Source: Xenorhabdus nematophila ATCC 19061
GTDB taxonomy: Bacteria; Pseudomonadota; Gammaproteobacteria; Enterobacterales; Enterobacteriaceae
Direction: 5' to 3'
DNA: 64,000 nt
Assembly: GCF_000252955.1 (NCBI RefSeq)
Contig: NC_014228.1
Coordinates: 124,001-188,000, forward strand
Position numbers and translations under genes: made by a program. Positions 30,803 through 41,533 of the stretch are shown here, piece after piece. The notes below the pieces were generated by a model that saw nothing but the letters and a program-made list of their open reading frames with translations, was not told the DNA's origin and did not search any database. Numbering within the stretch: the first letter of the stretch is position 1; each line of letters starts with the position of its first letter.

Positions 30803-31615
30803 TAATTACCGCATAATGGGTGAAATGCCATTTTCTAATTTTAATCACCGTGAATTTTCCTACGGGTTTATTTTCTATTTCCCGGTATTATTATGCACTT
30901 GGGCGTTATGGAAAAAACACGCTTTACTGAGTTGGTTACTGTTGATTATTGCTTCGGCTATTAGCTTGTTCTTACTGCTCGGTACGCTTGCTCGCGGTGC
31001 CTGGGTTGCCATTTTGGTCGCCACTGTATTTATCATTGCAATTAACCGAGAGTGGAAACTCACGGTTGCGGCTGCAATATGTCTGGGATTATTAGCTGGC
31101 GTAACACATTGGTCGGCAGGGTCGAACCCGGATACGCGATTATTGATTCATAAACTCACTCAAACAGACAGTAGTCATCGCTATAGCAATGGTACTCAGG
31201 GTTCCGCATGGTCTCTGATTATGGAAAATCCCGTTAAAGGATATGGTTTTGGTAATAAAGTTTATCATCAAGTCTATAATAGCCGTGTGGCCGATTATCC
31301 TGACTGGACATACAGAACGTCAATTGGTCCACATAATATCTTTTTATCACTTTGGTTTTCAGCGGGTATTCTCGGTCTGGTCACCACACTCTTGATGACA
31401 TTTTCAGTATTACTGACTGGGAGCCGGATCATTCGCCAACATAGTGGCATTATCCGACAGTCAGGAATTATACTCCTGGCCGCTTTTATTGGCGTATTTA
31501 TTGTCAGAGGTGCTTTTGAAAATGCCTATATTAATGAGATAGGTATTTTATTGGGTTTATTGATTGCTTTGTATAAGAAAACAACCAGTAAGGCAATAAA
31601 CTAATCTATAACTTA

Positions 31616-31647
31616 CCAGCCCATATACAATGAATAGTATGGGCTGG
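31616..31647. terminator. Hairpin between waaL and the next reverse-strand gene
   Basis: CCAGCCCATA and TATGGGCTGG form a 10-bp perfect stem with a 12-nt loop in the gap between two convergent genes. Strong U-tracts are missing, so it is a probable rather than certain terminator. Confidence 0.6.
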
Positions 31648-31679
31648 ATTGATAGATTTCCCGCTTCAAATTGAGATGT

Positions 31680-32858
31680 CTATTCAGATAATTTTTCGGC
31701 TATCACGTTTGTAATCAATTTTGCCCTTTGATCCCAATTAAAACGTTCCGCAACTAATTGCCGTGCATAATCCACTTTTTTCATCACTTCGGCTGGATGA
31801 TTTATCAGCCATTGGATCTGTTCGGCAAAACTTTCGGCATTTTCACTATTGGCAAAATTGACCGCCTTCTCATCAACAGCATCGCGGATGGAAGGGAAAT
31901 CCGAAATAACGACCGGTTTACCCATGGCCATATATTCAAAAAGTTTGAGGGGGGAAGTATAACGGCTGCCAATGCTGGTTTTTGTCAGTGGCAGGACACA
32001 AATATCATGATCAGCGATAACCTGAAAGCGATGTTTAGGTTGGACAAAGCCAAGGAAATTGACTCTGTCAGCTACACCAATCTGTTTGGCTGTTTGCCGT
32101 AATCGTGTGATCTGTTCAGGCGTACCGCCTGCAATATTCAACATAGCGTTATCAAGGAAAGACATGGCTTTCATCACAGTCGGAATGCCTTTCCAACGAT
32201 GCAGGCTCCCCAAATAAAGCACTTGGGTTGGCAATCCGTCCTTATATTCTTTGCCGGAAGGCGTTAAGTTTGTAGCGTTAACGGCCAGCATATCAACGCC
32301 ATCAGGAGCAATAACAATCGGTGTTTTAACGCCATACTCTTTATAAATATCTTCACCCAACAACGAAGTCAGAACAAAAACGACCTGCGAGCGCTCATAA
32401 ACCTGTTGTTCAATTTTCCTCAATTTCTGATATTTGTGCTGATTTTTATGCTTGACCAAATCATGAGATTCTTTAAATGATTGAGAAAACACTTCATGGC
32501 TTTCAAAGAAATGCGGAATTTCAGGATGCTTACACAATAGGTAATTTGCCATTTTTATATTGCGGGTGAAGATGGCATCAACCGGATGTTCTTTAAGCCA
32601 GCGGGAAACCTGAAAATAAAATAATTTCTGAGTATTTAGCGGAAAATACCACTTCCGACGGATATCGTGCAAGGTGATCTGCTCTGCAGAAGGTGGCAGT
32701 GATCTGCCCATAATCTCTTCAGCTTGGCTTTGGCCTTTTGGGGTAATCAGGCAAACATGATGTCCCTGGCGAGCAAAAGCATCAACATTTTGCAGAATCT
32801 GCAATGAAGCAACTCGATAATCAGGGACAGGGTAAGGATCGATATACGCGATTTTCAT
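31680..32858 (-). CDS. GT4-like glycosyltransferase
   Basis: The protein from MKIAYIDPYPVPDYRVAS is 392 residues; an upstream in-frame start lies inside the preceding gene. It has a GT-B fold pattern with IDPYPVPDYRVASLQIL, VLYLGSLHRWKGIPTVMKAM and PLKLFEYMAMGKPVVISDFP, the last being the typical GT4 donor-site region. The start overlaps the stop of the upstream glycosyltransferase by one base (TAATG). It probably contributes to the outer core; the sugar is unknown. Confidence 0.87.
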   Translation of the reverse strand: MKIAYIDPYPVPDYRVASLQILQNVDAFARQGHHVCLITPKGQSQAEEIMGRSLPPSAEQITLHDIRRKWYFPLNTQKLFYFQVSRWLKEHPVDAIFTRNIKMANYLLCKHPEIPHFFESHEVFSQSFKESHDLVKHKNQHKYQKLRKIEQQVYERSQVVFVLTSLLGEDIYKEYGVKTPIVIAPDGVDMLAVNATNLTPSGKEYKDGLPTQVLYLGSLHRWKGIPTVMKAMSFLDNAMLNIAGGTPEQITRLRQTAKQIGVADRVNFLGFVQPKHRFQVIADHDICVLPLTKTSIGSRYTSPLKLFEYMAMGKPVVISDFPSIRDAVDEKAVNFANSENAESFAEQIQWLINHPAEVMKKVDYARQLVAERFNWDQRAKLITNVIAEKLSE

Positions 32859-33961
32859 TATTTTTTTATGGCATTCAGTAAGCGATTCGCAGAATGTTCC
32901 CAAGTATACATAGCTTCAATCCTCTGACGAGCACATTTACCCATACCTTTCCCTCTATCTTCTAAAGATAAAAGATGATTGACTGAAGCAGCAATGGCTG
33001 GAGCATCACCAGGGGTGACCAGGATACCTGCCTGGTTCTCGTTGCCAACCACTTCAGGTATTCCACCAATATAGCTGGCAATGACCGGGCGTCCACACGC
33101 CATTGCTTCCGCAATTGTAATGCCAAATGCCTCATCGCCGATGCTGGGGAAGAGACCAGCATCACCTGCTGCATAAAACTCAGGTAACTGATCATGACTG
33201 ACAGGCGGGTGAAAAATAACAGATTCTTTGAGTTTTAATGCTGAAACCCGTTTTTCAAGCTGCTTTAATTCTTCTCCTGCCCCGATAATCAATAGCTTTA
33301 CATCCTTATCCCTGAGTAAAGTCATCGCCTCAATGGCAACTTTCATGCCTTTCCAGCCCACCAGTCTACCTGCAAATGTCAACAAAAAGGTATCTTCATT
33401 GATACCCAGTCGGGTGCGGATATCTGAATCAATAGGTTTGAATTTATCAGTATTCACCCCATTATAGATGACACTTGGAAATTGCTTAAAGTGGTGCTGG
33501 ATCTGCCAGGCATTGAAATGGCTACATGCAACCCATGCGGATATTTTTTTACCTAAAATTCGATCCCCTTTAAAAAAGCTGGTTCCTCCGCTCATGTAGC
33601 AAAACTTGGTATGGGATGTTTTAGGAATCATTCTGGGCCAGAAAAAATCAAAGGGCTTAGTTAAGATAAGCCAATCAAAATTTTCAGCCATCACCGCTTC
33701 ACGTGCATGTCGGGCAAAAGAGTAGCGTTCAACAATACGTTGAAAACGGCGCCCAATATTAAGCACTCGTTCTCTGGGAATAAACGGAAATGTATGAATG
33801 TGAATATTTCGTCCAGCTAATTCAGGCCGAATATCACCTGTTCCACCGAAAATATGGATTTCATGCCCCGCATCTGTTAATGCCTTGGCCAACTCCCAAA
33901 CCGCGGTTTGAATACCGCCATAAGACATGGTAACGGTAACATCGATAAATCCTATTTTCAT
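32858..33961 (-). CDS. GT4 glycosyltransferase
   Basis: The 367-residue protein from MKIGFIDVTVTMSYGGIQTA has GRLVGWKGMKVAIEAM and DEAFGITIAEAMACGRPVIA, which are canonical GT4 motifs with the catalytic-type Glu in an EAFGxxxxEAM arrangement. In-frame starts 3 and 8 codons earlier overlap the upstream GT9 gene. It sits in a three-gene reverse-strand set with tight or overlapping junctions. The substrate cannot be deduced. Confidence 0.88.
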   Translation of the reverse strand: MKIGFIDVTVTMSYGGIQTAVWELAKALTDAGHEIHIFGGTGDIRPELAGRNIHIHTFPFIPRERVLNIGRRFQRIVERYSFARHAREAVMAENFDWLILTKPFDFFWPRMIPKTSHTKFCYMSGGTSFFKGDRILGKKISAWVACSHFNAWQIQHHFKQFPSVIYNGVNTDKFKPIDSDIRTRLGINEDTFLLTFAGRLVGWKGMKVAIEAMTLLRDKDVKLLIIGAGEELKQLEKRVSALKLKESVIFHPPVSHDQLPEFYAAGDAGLFPSIGDEAFGITIAEAMACGRPVIASYIGGIPEVVGNENQAGILVTPGDAPAIAASVNHLLSLEDRGKGMGKCARQRIEAMYTWEHSANRLLNAIKK

Positions 33962-33962
33962 T

Positions 33963-34970
33963 TTATTCATTATCCTTTCGTTCATTTTCCAGTAAGTTCT
34001 GTACAGAGTGCCAGACCTTATCCACCGATATTGCTGACATGCTATCCTGGCGGGTTGCTTGCCTGGAATCTACTGGGTGTTCAATGACCGCCAATTTTGG
34101 ATGCTGTTGAGGTGCGAGAAAACGGCCCGGATGAAAACTGTGATATAGCGCAACCATCGGTATTCCTAAGGCTCCCGCCAGATGAGTCGTGCCCGTATCC
34201 ACACCAATGTATAAATCAAGTCGGCTCATGATAGCCGCATTCTGTCGCATTGTCGTTTTACCCGCCAATGATGTGCATCTGTTTGCTCCAAGCTTTTCAG
34301 CTAACATTTGCGCGCATTTTTCACCCTCTTTGCTTCCTAACAACAAAATATGTGCATGCGGGTAATCACGATAAATTCGCTGAGCTAATTCGTAAAAATG
34401 TTCTACAGGCCAGTCACGGTAAGCTTTGGCGGGAAAGCTCTGTAATTGAAAACCAATCTTTAATTGATGTTCTAATTCCTGACGCTGCAAAAAGTCTCTG
34501 GCATATTCTTCTTCGCTCTGGCTGACACAATAGTGTAAACGCCAGTCATTCACTTCAACGCCAAGTGCGCGAATCAACAAGGCTCTTTCTTGTTGTGCAG
34601 GCATGGGGTCCCGTGGTTTCTCGACAGTATACTCATTTACTTTTTCTTCAGAGGTATCTGAGAAATAAATGGTTAAGTTTGATTGGCGTTTAGCATATTG
34701 TAACAGTGACTTATCATCTCCATATACTAATGCGAAGTCATAATGTCGGCGAGAAAGCCATCCACACCATTTGGCTTTTCCTTTTGAAAAAGCCTTTAAC
34801 TCATAAATCAGTTCAATGTTATAAAGAATTTCTTTTGTTTTTTTATGCGCAAAGACATCAATATTTGCTTCTGGCCATTTTGCTTTCAATGCACGAATGA
34901 CAGGTGTAGCAAGAAGCGTATCACCAAAACGGGCTATATTTATAATTAAAATATTTTTAGGTTGCATCAT
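33963..34970 (-). CDS. GT9 family (heptosyltransferase-like) glycosyltransferase
   Basis: The 335-residue protein has the GT9 start NILIINIARFGDTLLATPVI, GFQLQSFPAKAYRDWPVEHF and LYIGVDTGTTHLAGALGIP. It is a paralogue of WaaC, WaaF and WaaQ in the same locus, so this strain encodes four GT9 proteins here. It could add an outer-core heptose. The ATG pair at 34967-34970 is preferred to the TTG five codons upstream; no strong ribosome-binding site is visible. Confidence 0.87.
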   Translation of the reverse strand: MMQPKNILIINIARFGDTLLATPVIRALKAKWPEANIDVFAHKKTKEILYNIELIYELKAFSKGKAKWCGWLSRRHYDFALVYGDDKSLLQYAKRQSNLTIYFSDTSEEKVNEYTVEKPRDPMPAQQERALLIRALGVEVNDWRLHYCVSQSEEEYARDFLQRQELEHQLKIGFQLQSFPAKAYRDWPVEHFYELAQRIYRDYPHAHILLLGSKEGEKCAQMLAEKLGANRCTSLAGKTTMRQNAAIMSRLDLYIGVDTGTTHLAGALGIPMVALYHSFHPGRFLAPQQHPKLAVIEHPVDSRQATRQDSMSAISVDKVWHSVQNLLENERKDNE

Positions 34971-35164
34971 AATAATGAATATCAAATCATCAATGTTATA
35001 ACTGGTTCTGAAGCATAATCACTATATAGTAAAGCTATTGGATGTTCTATTAACACATAGAGAGTGCTTATACTTTACCAAAACAAAATAATTATATTTC
35101 AATGGATTATTTAGTCGTTGATACCAGTGACATCAATCATAATTAACGTGATGTAGGAAAAATA

Positions 35165-36283
35165 TCATCGCTTGCTGTTTATACTGCGATAAAAAATAGA
35201 TTCCATTTTCTCTAACATGTTATCCATACCGAATAAGTGAGTGGCTCGTTGTAATGAGGCATTCCCCATTTGTGAACGCAACTCCGCATCTTTCATCAGA
35301 AAATCTAATTTTTCTGTTAATTGTTCTGCATTTTTAGGTTCAATAATATATCCCGTATCCCCGTCAATCACAGCTTCGGTAATCGCGCCCACGGATGTGG
35401 AGACGACAGGTAACCCACATGCCATTGCCTGCATGATGCCCTGAGGTACGCCTTCATTGCCAAATGAAGGAAGAGCAAAGATATCCATCGCATTCAGGCA
35501 ATCAGGAACATCCTGACGGTTACCAAGAAAAATAACGCTTCCTGTTAACCCTGCCTGTTGAACGTGTGGCTCCAGATTTTTTCGCTGGGGGCCATCTCCC
35601 ACAAACAATAATTGCCAATCAGGGTAATGTTGGTGAAGAATTTTCCAGCTATCAAGCAAGTAACGATGGCCTTTCCACGTTCTCATTGTGGCAACAATAC
35701 CCAGTGTTGGCTTGTTTTCTATACCAATGCGCTGGCGGCTTTGAAGTTTGTCTTCAGGATGAAAACGCGTTAAATCGATCCCTGTAGGCACAGAGGTCAT
35801 ATGGGAAAGTGGGTATGTATTGTGGGTATGCAGATATTGACGCAGTTTTCCCCCGGTTGTCACTATATGCTGGCAGGCATGCAGGTAGAGCCAACGGGTC
35901 GCCATAGATTTTGAAACGTGGGTGGAGACATGGCGGGTACGTATTATCGGGGGCATCCCTTTTAATACTGCACATGCTGCTGCTGCCAACCAAGAGTCCG
36001 TGGAACTGTGCGTATTAATAACATCAAATTGACGGCCTTCGGTTTTGAGCCAACGACGCATTGCCCGTAAGCAAGAAAGGCGTTTTTTTTCAATCGGGAG
36101 AGCGACGACAGGCACACCATAATGATGAGCTTCACGGTAAAGTGTTGAGGTTGGACAGCAAACGATAACCACATGGTGACCACGCTGTATCATGCCCTGA
36201 GATTCAGTCAGGATGCGAATCTCCTGCCCTCCCCAGCCACACGATGATTCTGTGTGTAAGATATTCAAAGTCTTTTTAGCCAT
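35165..36283 (-). CDS. GT4 glycosyltransferase
   Basis: The 372-residue protein from MAKKTLNILHTESSCGWGGQ has TLGIVATMRTWKGHRYLLDS and SFGNEGVPQGIMQAMACGLP, the GT4 donor-binding pattern. An in-frame TTG eight codons upstream is a weaker start. It is separated by about 190 bp from the GT9 gene downstream and is divergent from nothing close; rpmG lies behind it in the same direction. Its role in core or O-antigen assembly is inferred from location. Confidence 0.87.
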   Translation of the reverse strand: MAKKTLNILHTESSCGWGGQEIRILTESQGMIQRGHHVVIVCCPTSTLYREAHHYGVPVVALPIEKKRLSCLRAMRRWLKTEGRQFDVINTHSSTDSWLAAAACAVLKGMPPIIRTRHVSTHVSKSMATRWLYLHACQHIVTTGGKLRQYLHTHNTYPLSHMTSVPTGIDLTRFHPEDKLQSRQRIGIENKPTLGIVATMRTWKGHRYLLDSWKILHQHYPDWQLLFVGDGPQRKNLEPHVQQAGLTGSVIFLGNRQDVPDCLNAMDIFALPSFGNEGVPQGIMQAMACGLPVVSTSVGAITEAVIDGDTGYIIEPKNAEQLTEKLDFLMKDAELRSQMGNASLQRATHLFGMDNMLEKMESIFYRSINSKR

Positions 36284-36394
36284 TTTAAAAGCATGCCTGA
36301 CGGTCAATAAAAACGCGTTAGTATAACTGAACCGAGTATGACTTCCACGTTTAACCTGATTAAATCAGAGAAATCGAGGTGCTATTAACGGGCA

Positions 36395-36429
36395 TAAAAA
36401 AACCCAGCATAGAGCTGGGTTTTTTTTTA
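36395..36429. terminator. Rho-independent terminator after rpmBG
   Basis: AACCCAGC-ATAGA-GCTGGGTT forms an 8-bp stem flanked by an A-run on one side and a T-run on the other, so it can act in both directions. It lies directly downstream of rpmG. Confidence 0.9.
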
Positions 36430-36439
36430 TCCACTAAAA

Positions 36440-36610
<171 letters not shown>

Positions 36611-36618
36611 TCAGCTCC

Positions 36619-36912
<294 letters not shown>

Positions 36913-36981
36913 TCAGGCTTAGGAGCCCATCTCAGTACATTTTCGTTACTGAAAAAACGTTACGGAAAAGACACACACTTC

Positions 36982-37002
36982 CTCAGTAAAAAACTTACTG
37001 AG
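36982..37002 (-). other. Hairpin in the rpmB upstream region
   Basis: CTCAGTAA and TTACTGAG form an 8-bp stem about 125 bp before rpmB on its coding strand. The 240-bp gap between radC and rpmB has no gene. The hairpin could be part of the rpmB leader; no U-tract that would make it a terminator of radC follows, and radC reads away from it. Confidence 0.35.
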
Positions 37003-37116
37003 ATAGGCTCTTCTCGCCAAGCCCAAGATCCTCAAAGGTGGCGTAGTATACGCCCTCATTCGCTGATGCTCAAGTCCCGAACAACTAAGATCTGACCGGA
37101 TCGTGAAAAAACCGTA

Positions 37117-37809
37117 TTAAATCCAACCTCTTTCCATAAATGAAACACAATATTGTTTGCCAATGACGATATGATCCAAAACCTTAACGCCAACTAAGTC
37201 ACAAGCCTCAATAATTTTTTCTGTCACCACTTTATCTGCCAGGCTGGGTTCTGGATTACCGGAAGGGTGATTGTGGGCAAGAATAATTGAGGCTGCATTG
37301 ACTTTAACGGCAAGCTTTACAATTTCACGCGGATGTATTTCAACTTTGTTTATTGTTCCTTTAAACATTTCATCATGGCAGATGACTTTATTTTGGTTAG
37401 TCAAACATAACACCACAAATACTTCTCGATCTTGCCAGGATAATAAATCCTGCAAATAACTCTGAGTCATTGTCGGGCTGCTCATGATATCTTCATGAAT
37501 AAACTGGCTGGAGAAAAAACGTTTTGCCAGTTCGGATACCGCCTGCAATTGGACATATTTGCACTGTCCCATGCCCTTATGGGAACAAAAATCAGCATAA
37601 TCAGCAGAAAGTAAATGATAAAGCGAGCCAAATGATTTCAGCAGATATTCAGCCATTTGTACCACAGGAATACCTCGGGTTCCTGTGCGTAAAAAGATAG
37701 CCAATAGCTCAGCATCTGTCAGAGAAACAGCACCATAGGCAAGTAATTTCTCTCTGGGAGCAAGGCTTAAATGCAGTTCATCATGTTTTTCCATTGCCTG
37801 GGTATCCAT
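37117..37809 (-). CDS. radC: RadC-family JAMM-domain protein
   Basis: The 230-residue protein has an N-terminal helix-hairpin-helix-like region (LTDAELLAIFLRTGT) and a C-terminal JAMM/MPN+ metal site with catalytic-type Glu in VEIHPREIV, then AHNHPSGNPEPSLAD. The family's biological role is unsettled despite its DNA-repair name. It precedes rpmB in the usual radC-rpmB-rpmG order and is divergent from coaBC. Confidence 0.95.
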   Translation of the reverse strand: MDTQAMEKHDELHLSLAPREKLLAYGAVSLTDAELLAIFLRTGTRGIPVVQMAEYLLKSFGSLYHLLSADYADFCSHKGMGQCKYVQLQAVSELAKRFFSSQFIHEDIMSSPTMTQSYLQDLLSWQDREVFVVLCLTNQNKVICHDEMFKGTINKVEIHPREIVKLAVKVNAASIILAHNHPSGNPEPSLADKVVTEKIIEACDLVGVKVLDHIVIGKQYCVSFMERGWI

Positions 37810-38151
37810 AACATTCTCCCGTCGATATCCTTCGTCCTTTAACTGTCATTGATGGCGGCATCATTCCTTATCCCCCACTTATAACGAGACAGTCCATTGC
37901 CCTAATATTTGCCTGGCCAATATCCCATGATGAAAAAAACATCGCCAGCCTCATTTGCATGGGTTGCGCAACGCTTCGCAAATTTGTCATTTTGGGATAA
38001 CGATATTCAATTCCAGATGATGGCCCGGTGTTAACGGAACGAATCTCCACGGTATAATCGGGAAGCAGGGGATAAAGAGGCAGGATTCTGAACTCAATAT
38101 TTTCTTATGATAGAATCTTAGAGAATTGTAACTGACATCTGGGCAATCAAA
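37810..38151. promoter_or_regulatory. Divergent intergenic region between radC and coaBC
   Basis: This 342-bp gap must hold the promoters of both genes. Small open frames here (for example about 60 codons on the minus strand at 37868-38050) lack conserved-looking sequence and were not called. I cannot place the promoters with confidence. Confidence 0.4.
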
Positions 38152-39381
38152 ATGACAGGATTTTCCGGCCAACAACTTTCTGGTAGACAAATCGTTCTCG
38201 GTATCAGCGGAGGGATTGCGGCTTACAAAACGGCTGAACTGGTACGTCGTTTGCGTGATCGTGGCGCTCAGGTACGCGTTGTTATGACTCCCGCTGCTGA
38301 AGCTTTTATCACACCACTCACCTTACAAGCCGTCTCAGGTTACCCCGTTTCCGATGATTTGCTGGATCCAGCCGCTGAAGCCGCTATGGGGCACATTGAA
38401 TTGGCTAAATGGGCGAATTTAATCATACTTGCGCCCGCTACAGCAGACTTGCTGGCGCGTTTAGCAGCAGGAATGGCGAATGATTTAGTTACCACGATTT
38501 GTCTGGCTTCCGCCGCTCCTATTGCGGTTGTGCCTGCAATGAATCAACAGATGTATCGTGCACAGGCCACCCAACATAACTTGAAAGTGCTGGAAGAACG
38601 CAACGTGTTGATTTGGGGTCCAGATGAGGGAAGTCAGGCATGTGGGGATGTCGGGCCAGGAAGAATGTTGGAGCCGATGTCGATTGTCGAACTGGCAACG
38701 CAACATTTCAACACCAAACAAGATCTTGCGGGTCTGAGCATCGCTATTACGGCAGGACCAACCCGTGAAGCCTTGGATCCTGTCCGTTTCATCAGCAATC
38801 ACAGCTCTGGCAAAATGGGTTTTTCTATCGCACAGGCTGCGGCGGAACGTGGGGCAGAAGTGACATTGATTACAGGTCCCGTTAATTTACCAACACCACA
38901 AGGTGTTAAGCGTATTGATGTGACAAGTGCGCTGGAGATGAATGAACAGGTTCAGGCAACAGCCACTTCACAGAATATTTTTATCGGCTGTGCAGCCGTA
39001 TCGGATTACCGTTCTAAACAAATTGCGGCGGAAAAAATCAAGAAGCAGGGTGATGAAATCACGTTTACCCTGGTAAAAAATCCTGACATTGTGGCGAGCG
39101 TTGCTGCACTGGAAGAAAATCGCCCATTTGTCGTTGGATTTGCAGCCGAAACCCAGAATGTGGAAGAATATGCCCGCGGAAAACTCAAGCAAAAGCACTT
39201 AGACTTGATTTGCGCGAATAATGTATCCCTGGCCGGGCACGGTTTTAACAGTGATACTAACGCATTACATCTATTCTGGCATGATGGTCGTGTTCATTTG
39301 CCTCACAGTGGTAAATTGCAACTCAGCCACCGCTTATTAGACGAGATACTCAAACGCTATGATGAAAAAAATCGATGTTAA
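38152..39381 (+). CDS. coaBC: Bifunctional phosphopantothenoylcysteine decarboxylase/synthetase
   Basis: The 409-residue protein joins the flavin-dependent CoaC decarboxylase ([20 protein letters not shown], the active-site His in [12 protein letters not shown], and PAMNQQMY) with the CTP-dependent CoaB synthetase ([33 protein letters not shown]). It makes 4'-phosphopantetheine for coenzyme A. Its 3' end overlaps the dut start. Confidence 0.97.
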   Translation: MTGFSGQQLSGRQIVLGISGGIAAYKTAELVRRLRDRGAQVRVVMTPAAEAFITPLTLQAVSGYPVSDDLLDPAAEAAMGHIELAKWANLIILAPATADLLARLAAGMANDLVTTICLASAAPIAVVPAMNQQMYRAQATQHNLKVLEERNVLIWGPDEGSQACGDVGPGRMLEPMSIVELATQHFNTKQDLAGLSIAITAGPTREALDPVRFISNHSSGKMGFSIAQAAAERGAEVTLITGPVNLPTPQGVKRIDVTSALEMNEQVQATATSQNIFIGCAAVSDYRSKQIAAEKIKKQGDEITFTLVKNPDIVASVAALEENRPFVVGFAAETQNVEEYARGKLKQKHLDLICANNVSLAGHGFNSDTNALHLFWHDGRVHLPHSGKLQLSHRLLDEILKRYDEKNRC

Positions 39382-39817
39382 AATCCTTGATCCCCGCATT
39401 GGACAAGAATTTCCTTTACCGACTTATGCTACACCTGGTTCTGCGGGTTTAGATTTACGTGCTTGTCTGGATAATGCCGTGGAACTGGCTCCGGGTCAGA
39501 CGGAGCTTCTGCCAACCGGAATTGCCATTCATATTGCAGATGAACAATTGGCAGCGGTTATTCTTCCCCGCTCTGGTTTGGGTCACAAACATGGGGTGGT
39601 TCTGGGTAATCTGGTGGGACTCATTGATTCTGATTATCAGGGGCAATTAATGGTTTCTGTGTGGAATCGTGGCGATAAAATGTTCACTGTTGAACCGGGT
39701 GAGCGCATTGCTCAAATGGTTTTTGTTCCCGTAGTACAGGCTGAATTTAATTTGGTTGAAGATTTTGAAACCAGTGAACGCGGTAGCGGTGGTTTTGGTC
39801 ATTCCGGTCGTCAATAA
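39362..39817 (+). CDS. dut: dUTP diphosphatase
   Basis: Dut hydrolyses dUTP to dUMP, preventing uracil incorporation into DNA and feeding dTMP synthesis. The 151-residue trimeric enzyme has [46 protein letters not shown] and the C-terminal GSGGFGHSG loop, all five dUTPase motifs. MKKIDVK at 39362 matches the E. coli start; a preceding ATG at 39359 is an alternative. It overlaps coaBC by 20 bp. Confidence 0.97.
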   Translation: MKKIDVKILDPRIGQEFPLPTYATPGSAGLDLRACLDNAVELAPGQTELLPTGIAIHIADEQLAAVILPRSGLGHKHGVVLGNLVGLIDSDYQGQLMVSVWNRGDKMFTVEPGERIAQMVFVPVVQAEFNLVEDFETSERGSGGFGHSGRQ

Positions 39818-39961
39818 CTTTTCATAAAGCCTGATACCGTCAACCGATTTTTATATTTTTTGCTCACAACGTTGTTGCTGATAAAAACCATTGTCGGCAA
39901 AAACAGTGTGGGCAAAAACAGCAGGATTTGTTTTGCTGTTTTAGCAGGGGTCTTATCAGAC

Positions 39962-40561
39962 ATGGTAGAAAAAGAACGCAAAAAAAAGAAAAATAGACGT
40001 GAAGAAATTTTGCAGGCATTGGCACATATGCTTGAAACCAGTGATGGCAGCCAGCGTATTACTACTGCAAAACTCGCTGCAAACGTTGGCGTTTCTGAGG
40101 CAGCACTTTACCGTCATTTTCCGAGTAAAACCCGGATGTTTGATAGCCTGATTGAGTTTATTGAAGATGCCTTAATTTCACGCATCAATCTGATCCTGCA
40201 AGATGAAAAAGATACCGTCACACGCCTTCGGTTAATATTTGTCCTGATTTTGGGGTTCGCGGAGAAAAACCCCGGATTAACCCGTATTATGACGGGTCAT
40301 GCTTTGATGTTTGAACAAGACAGGTTACAAAACCGGATTAACCAACTCTTTGAGCGGATTGAAGTACAACTTCGTCAAATTTTAAAAGAGAAGAAAATGC
40401 GTGATGGTCAGGGGTTCGATTATGACGAAACTGTATTGGCATCGCAGCTACTGGCATTCTGTGAAGGGATGCTTTCCCGCTTTGTTCGCTCCGAATTTCG
40501 TTATCGTCCGACAACTGAGTTTGAAGTACGTTGGCCATTGATTTTGACACAATTACAATAA
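39962..40561 (+). CDS. slmA: Nucleoid occlusion factor SlmA
   Basis: SlmA is a TetR-family DNA-binding protein that blocks FtsZ assembly over the nucleoid. From [20 protein letters not shown] it is 199 residues, matching the family. The helix-turn-helix is [21 protein letters not shown] longer in-frame start at 39860 adds unconserved residues. It completes the conserved coaBC-dut-slmA order. Confidence 0.96.
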   Translation: MVEKERKKKKNRREEILQALAHMLETSDGSQRITTAKLAANVGVSEAALYRHFPSKTRMFDSLIEFIEDALISRINLILQDEKDTVTRLRLIFVLILGFAEKNPGLTRIMTGHALMFEQDRLQNRINQLFERIEVQLRQILKEKKMRDGQGFDYDETVLASQLLAFCEGMLSRFVRSEFRYRPTTEFEVRWPLILTQLQ

Positions 40562-40754
40562 GTTATTACGAAACGATCGGTGCTTGTTGTTCAGGTTGTG
40601 AAGGATTGCATGCGTTTTTTTAATGAGTTGTGTTAACATACTGCAACTCATTGAGTTCACTACAAAGCGGCTCAATAATCGCATCATTATTGCATTCCTT
40701 ACAATAATCGTACGCTGGGTGTAGTATGCCAGATGCCATTTCTACTACTCACCC

Positions 40755-40783
40755 CGCCCGCTTTTGGGCGAGGGATTTTTTTT
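40755..40783 (+). terminator. Rho-independent terminator downstream of slmA
   Basis: CGCCC-GCTTTT-GGGCG is extended by flanking CCC/GGG-type pairs and followed by an eight-to-nine T run. It lies in the gap between convergent slmA and pyrE. Confidence 0.8.
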
Positions 40784-40815
40784 ACTCAGCTTGAACCATT
40801 CGCTTTTGATAGTTA

Positions 40816-41457
40816 TCAGATGCCATATTCTTTACGATAAGTTTCCACGGCTTCCAGATGGGATTGCATCTCTGGATTTTCACGTAAATAACTCACCAGA
40901 TCATTCAATGTAATGATGGAGAAAACCTGGCAATGGTAATCACGTTCAACTTCTTGAATGGCTGAAAGCGTTTCCCGTCCACGCTCCTGACGATCCAGAC
41001 ATAAAATAACCCCAGACAATGTTGCTCCGTGCTGCTTAATGATTTCCATTGATTCGCGAATTGCAGTACCTGCGGTAATAACATCATCCACAACTACAAC
41101 ATTACCTTGCAGAGGGCTGCCAACCAGTGATCCGCCTTCGCCGTGATCTTTGGCTTCCTTACGATTAAAACAGTAAGGCATATCAATATCATGATGTTCC
41201 GCCAGCGCCACTGCGGCCGTTGTTGCAATCGGAATGCCTTTATAAGCTGGCCCAAATAACAAATCACACTTAATTCCGCTGTCCAGCAGCGCTGCCGCGT
41301 AGAAACGGCCAATCAATGCTAAATCACGCCCGGTATTAAACAAACCCGCATTGAAAAAATAGGGACTTTTACGGCCAGATTTCAGCGTAAATTCGCCAAA
41401 TTTCAGTACCTGTTTCTTCAGTGCCAGTTCAATAAATTCGCGCTGATAGGCTTTCAT
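40816..41457 (-). CDS. pyrE: Orotate phosphoribosyltransferase
   Basis: PyrE joins orotate to PRPP to form OMP in pyrimidine synthesis. The 213-residue protein has the PRPP-binding motif [33 protein letters not shown] and [13 protein letters not shown]. It lies downstream of rph with an attenuator in between, the E. coli arrangement. Confidence 0.97.
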   Translation of the reverse strand: MKAYQREFIELALKKQVLKFGEFTLKSGRKSPYFFNAGLFNTGRDLALIGRFYAAALLDSGIKCDLLFGPAYKGIPIATTAAVALAEHHDIDMPYCFNRKEAKDHGEGGSLVGSPLQGNVVVVDDVITAGTAIRESMEIIKQHGATLSGVILCLDRQERGRETLSAIQEVERDYHCQVFSIITLNDLVSYLRENPEMQSHLEAVETYRKEYGI

Positions 41458-41497
41458 TGGAGTTTCTCCTCGTTAATCTTTTACTATATTGCAGGCA

Positions 41498-41523
41498 TAA
41501 AAAAGGCGACTCTTCAGCCGCCT
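41498..41523 (-). promoter_or_regulatory. pyrE attenuator hairpin between rph and pyrE
   Basis: On the minus strand AGGCG-GCTGAAGAGT-CGCCT followed by six T residues forms an intrinsic terminator just after rph and about 40 bp before pyrE. In E. coli this position carries the UTP-sensing attenuator, where coupled translation of the rph end controls readthrough. The rph reading frame here ends 11 bp before the hairpin, consistent with that mechanism. Confidence 0.8.
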
Positions 41524-41533
41524 GATTCATTCT

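Larger units (their letters stand above)
29371..31604 (+). pseudogene. waaL: O-antigen ligase gene waaL, interrupted by an IS982-family element
   Basis: The 5' part (29371-29822, 150 codons) encodes several membrane helices. The 3' part (30809-31604) encodes more helices plus LLGTLARGAWVAIL and the periplasmic-loop motif GPHNIFLSLWFSAG, matching the H-N-x-x-L-x6-G pattern of WaaL ligases. Removing 29823-30808 (element plus one target copy) joins TA and C into a Tyr codon and gives one frame of 415 residues, the normal WaaL size. WaaL attaches O-antigen to lipid A-core, so the strain is predicted to lack ligation unless another ligase exists. The 3' fragment could be translated from within the element, but it would lack the first helices. 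Confidence 0.9.

Noticed and set aside
37868..38050. A 60-codon minus-strand open frame between radC and coaBC
   Set aside because: It shows no conserved-looking sequence or ribosome-binding site and lies in a divergent promoter region.
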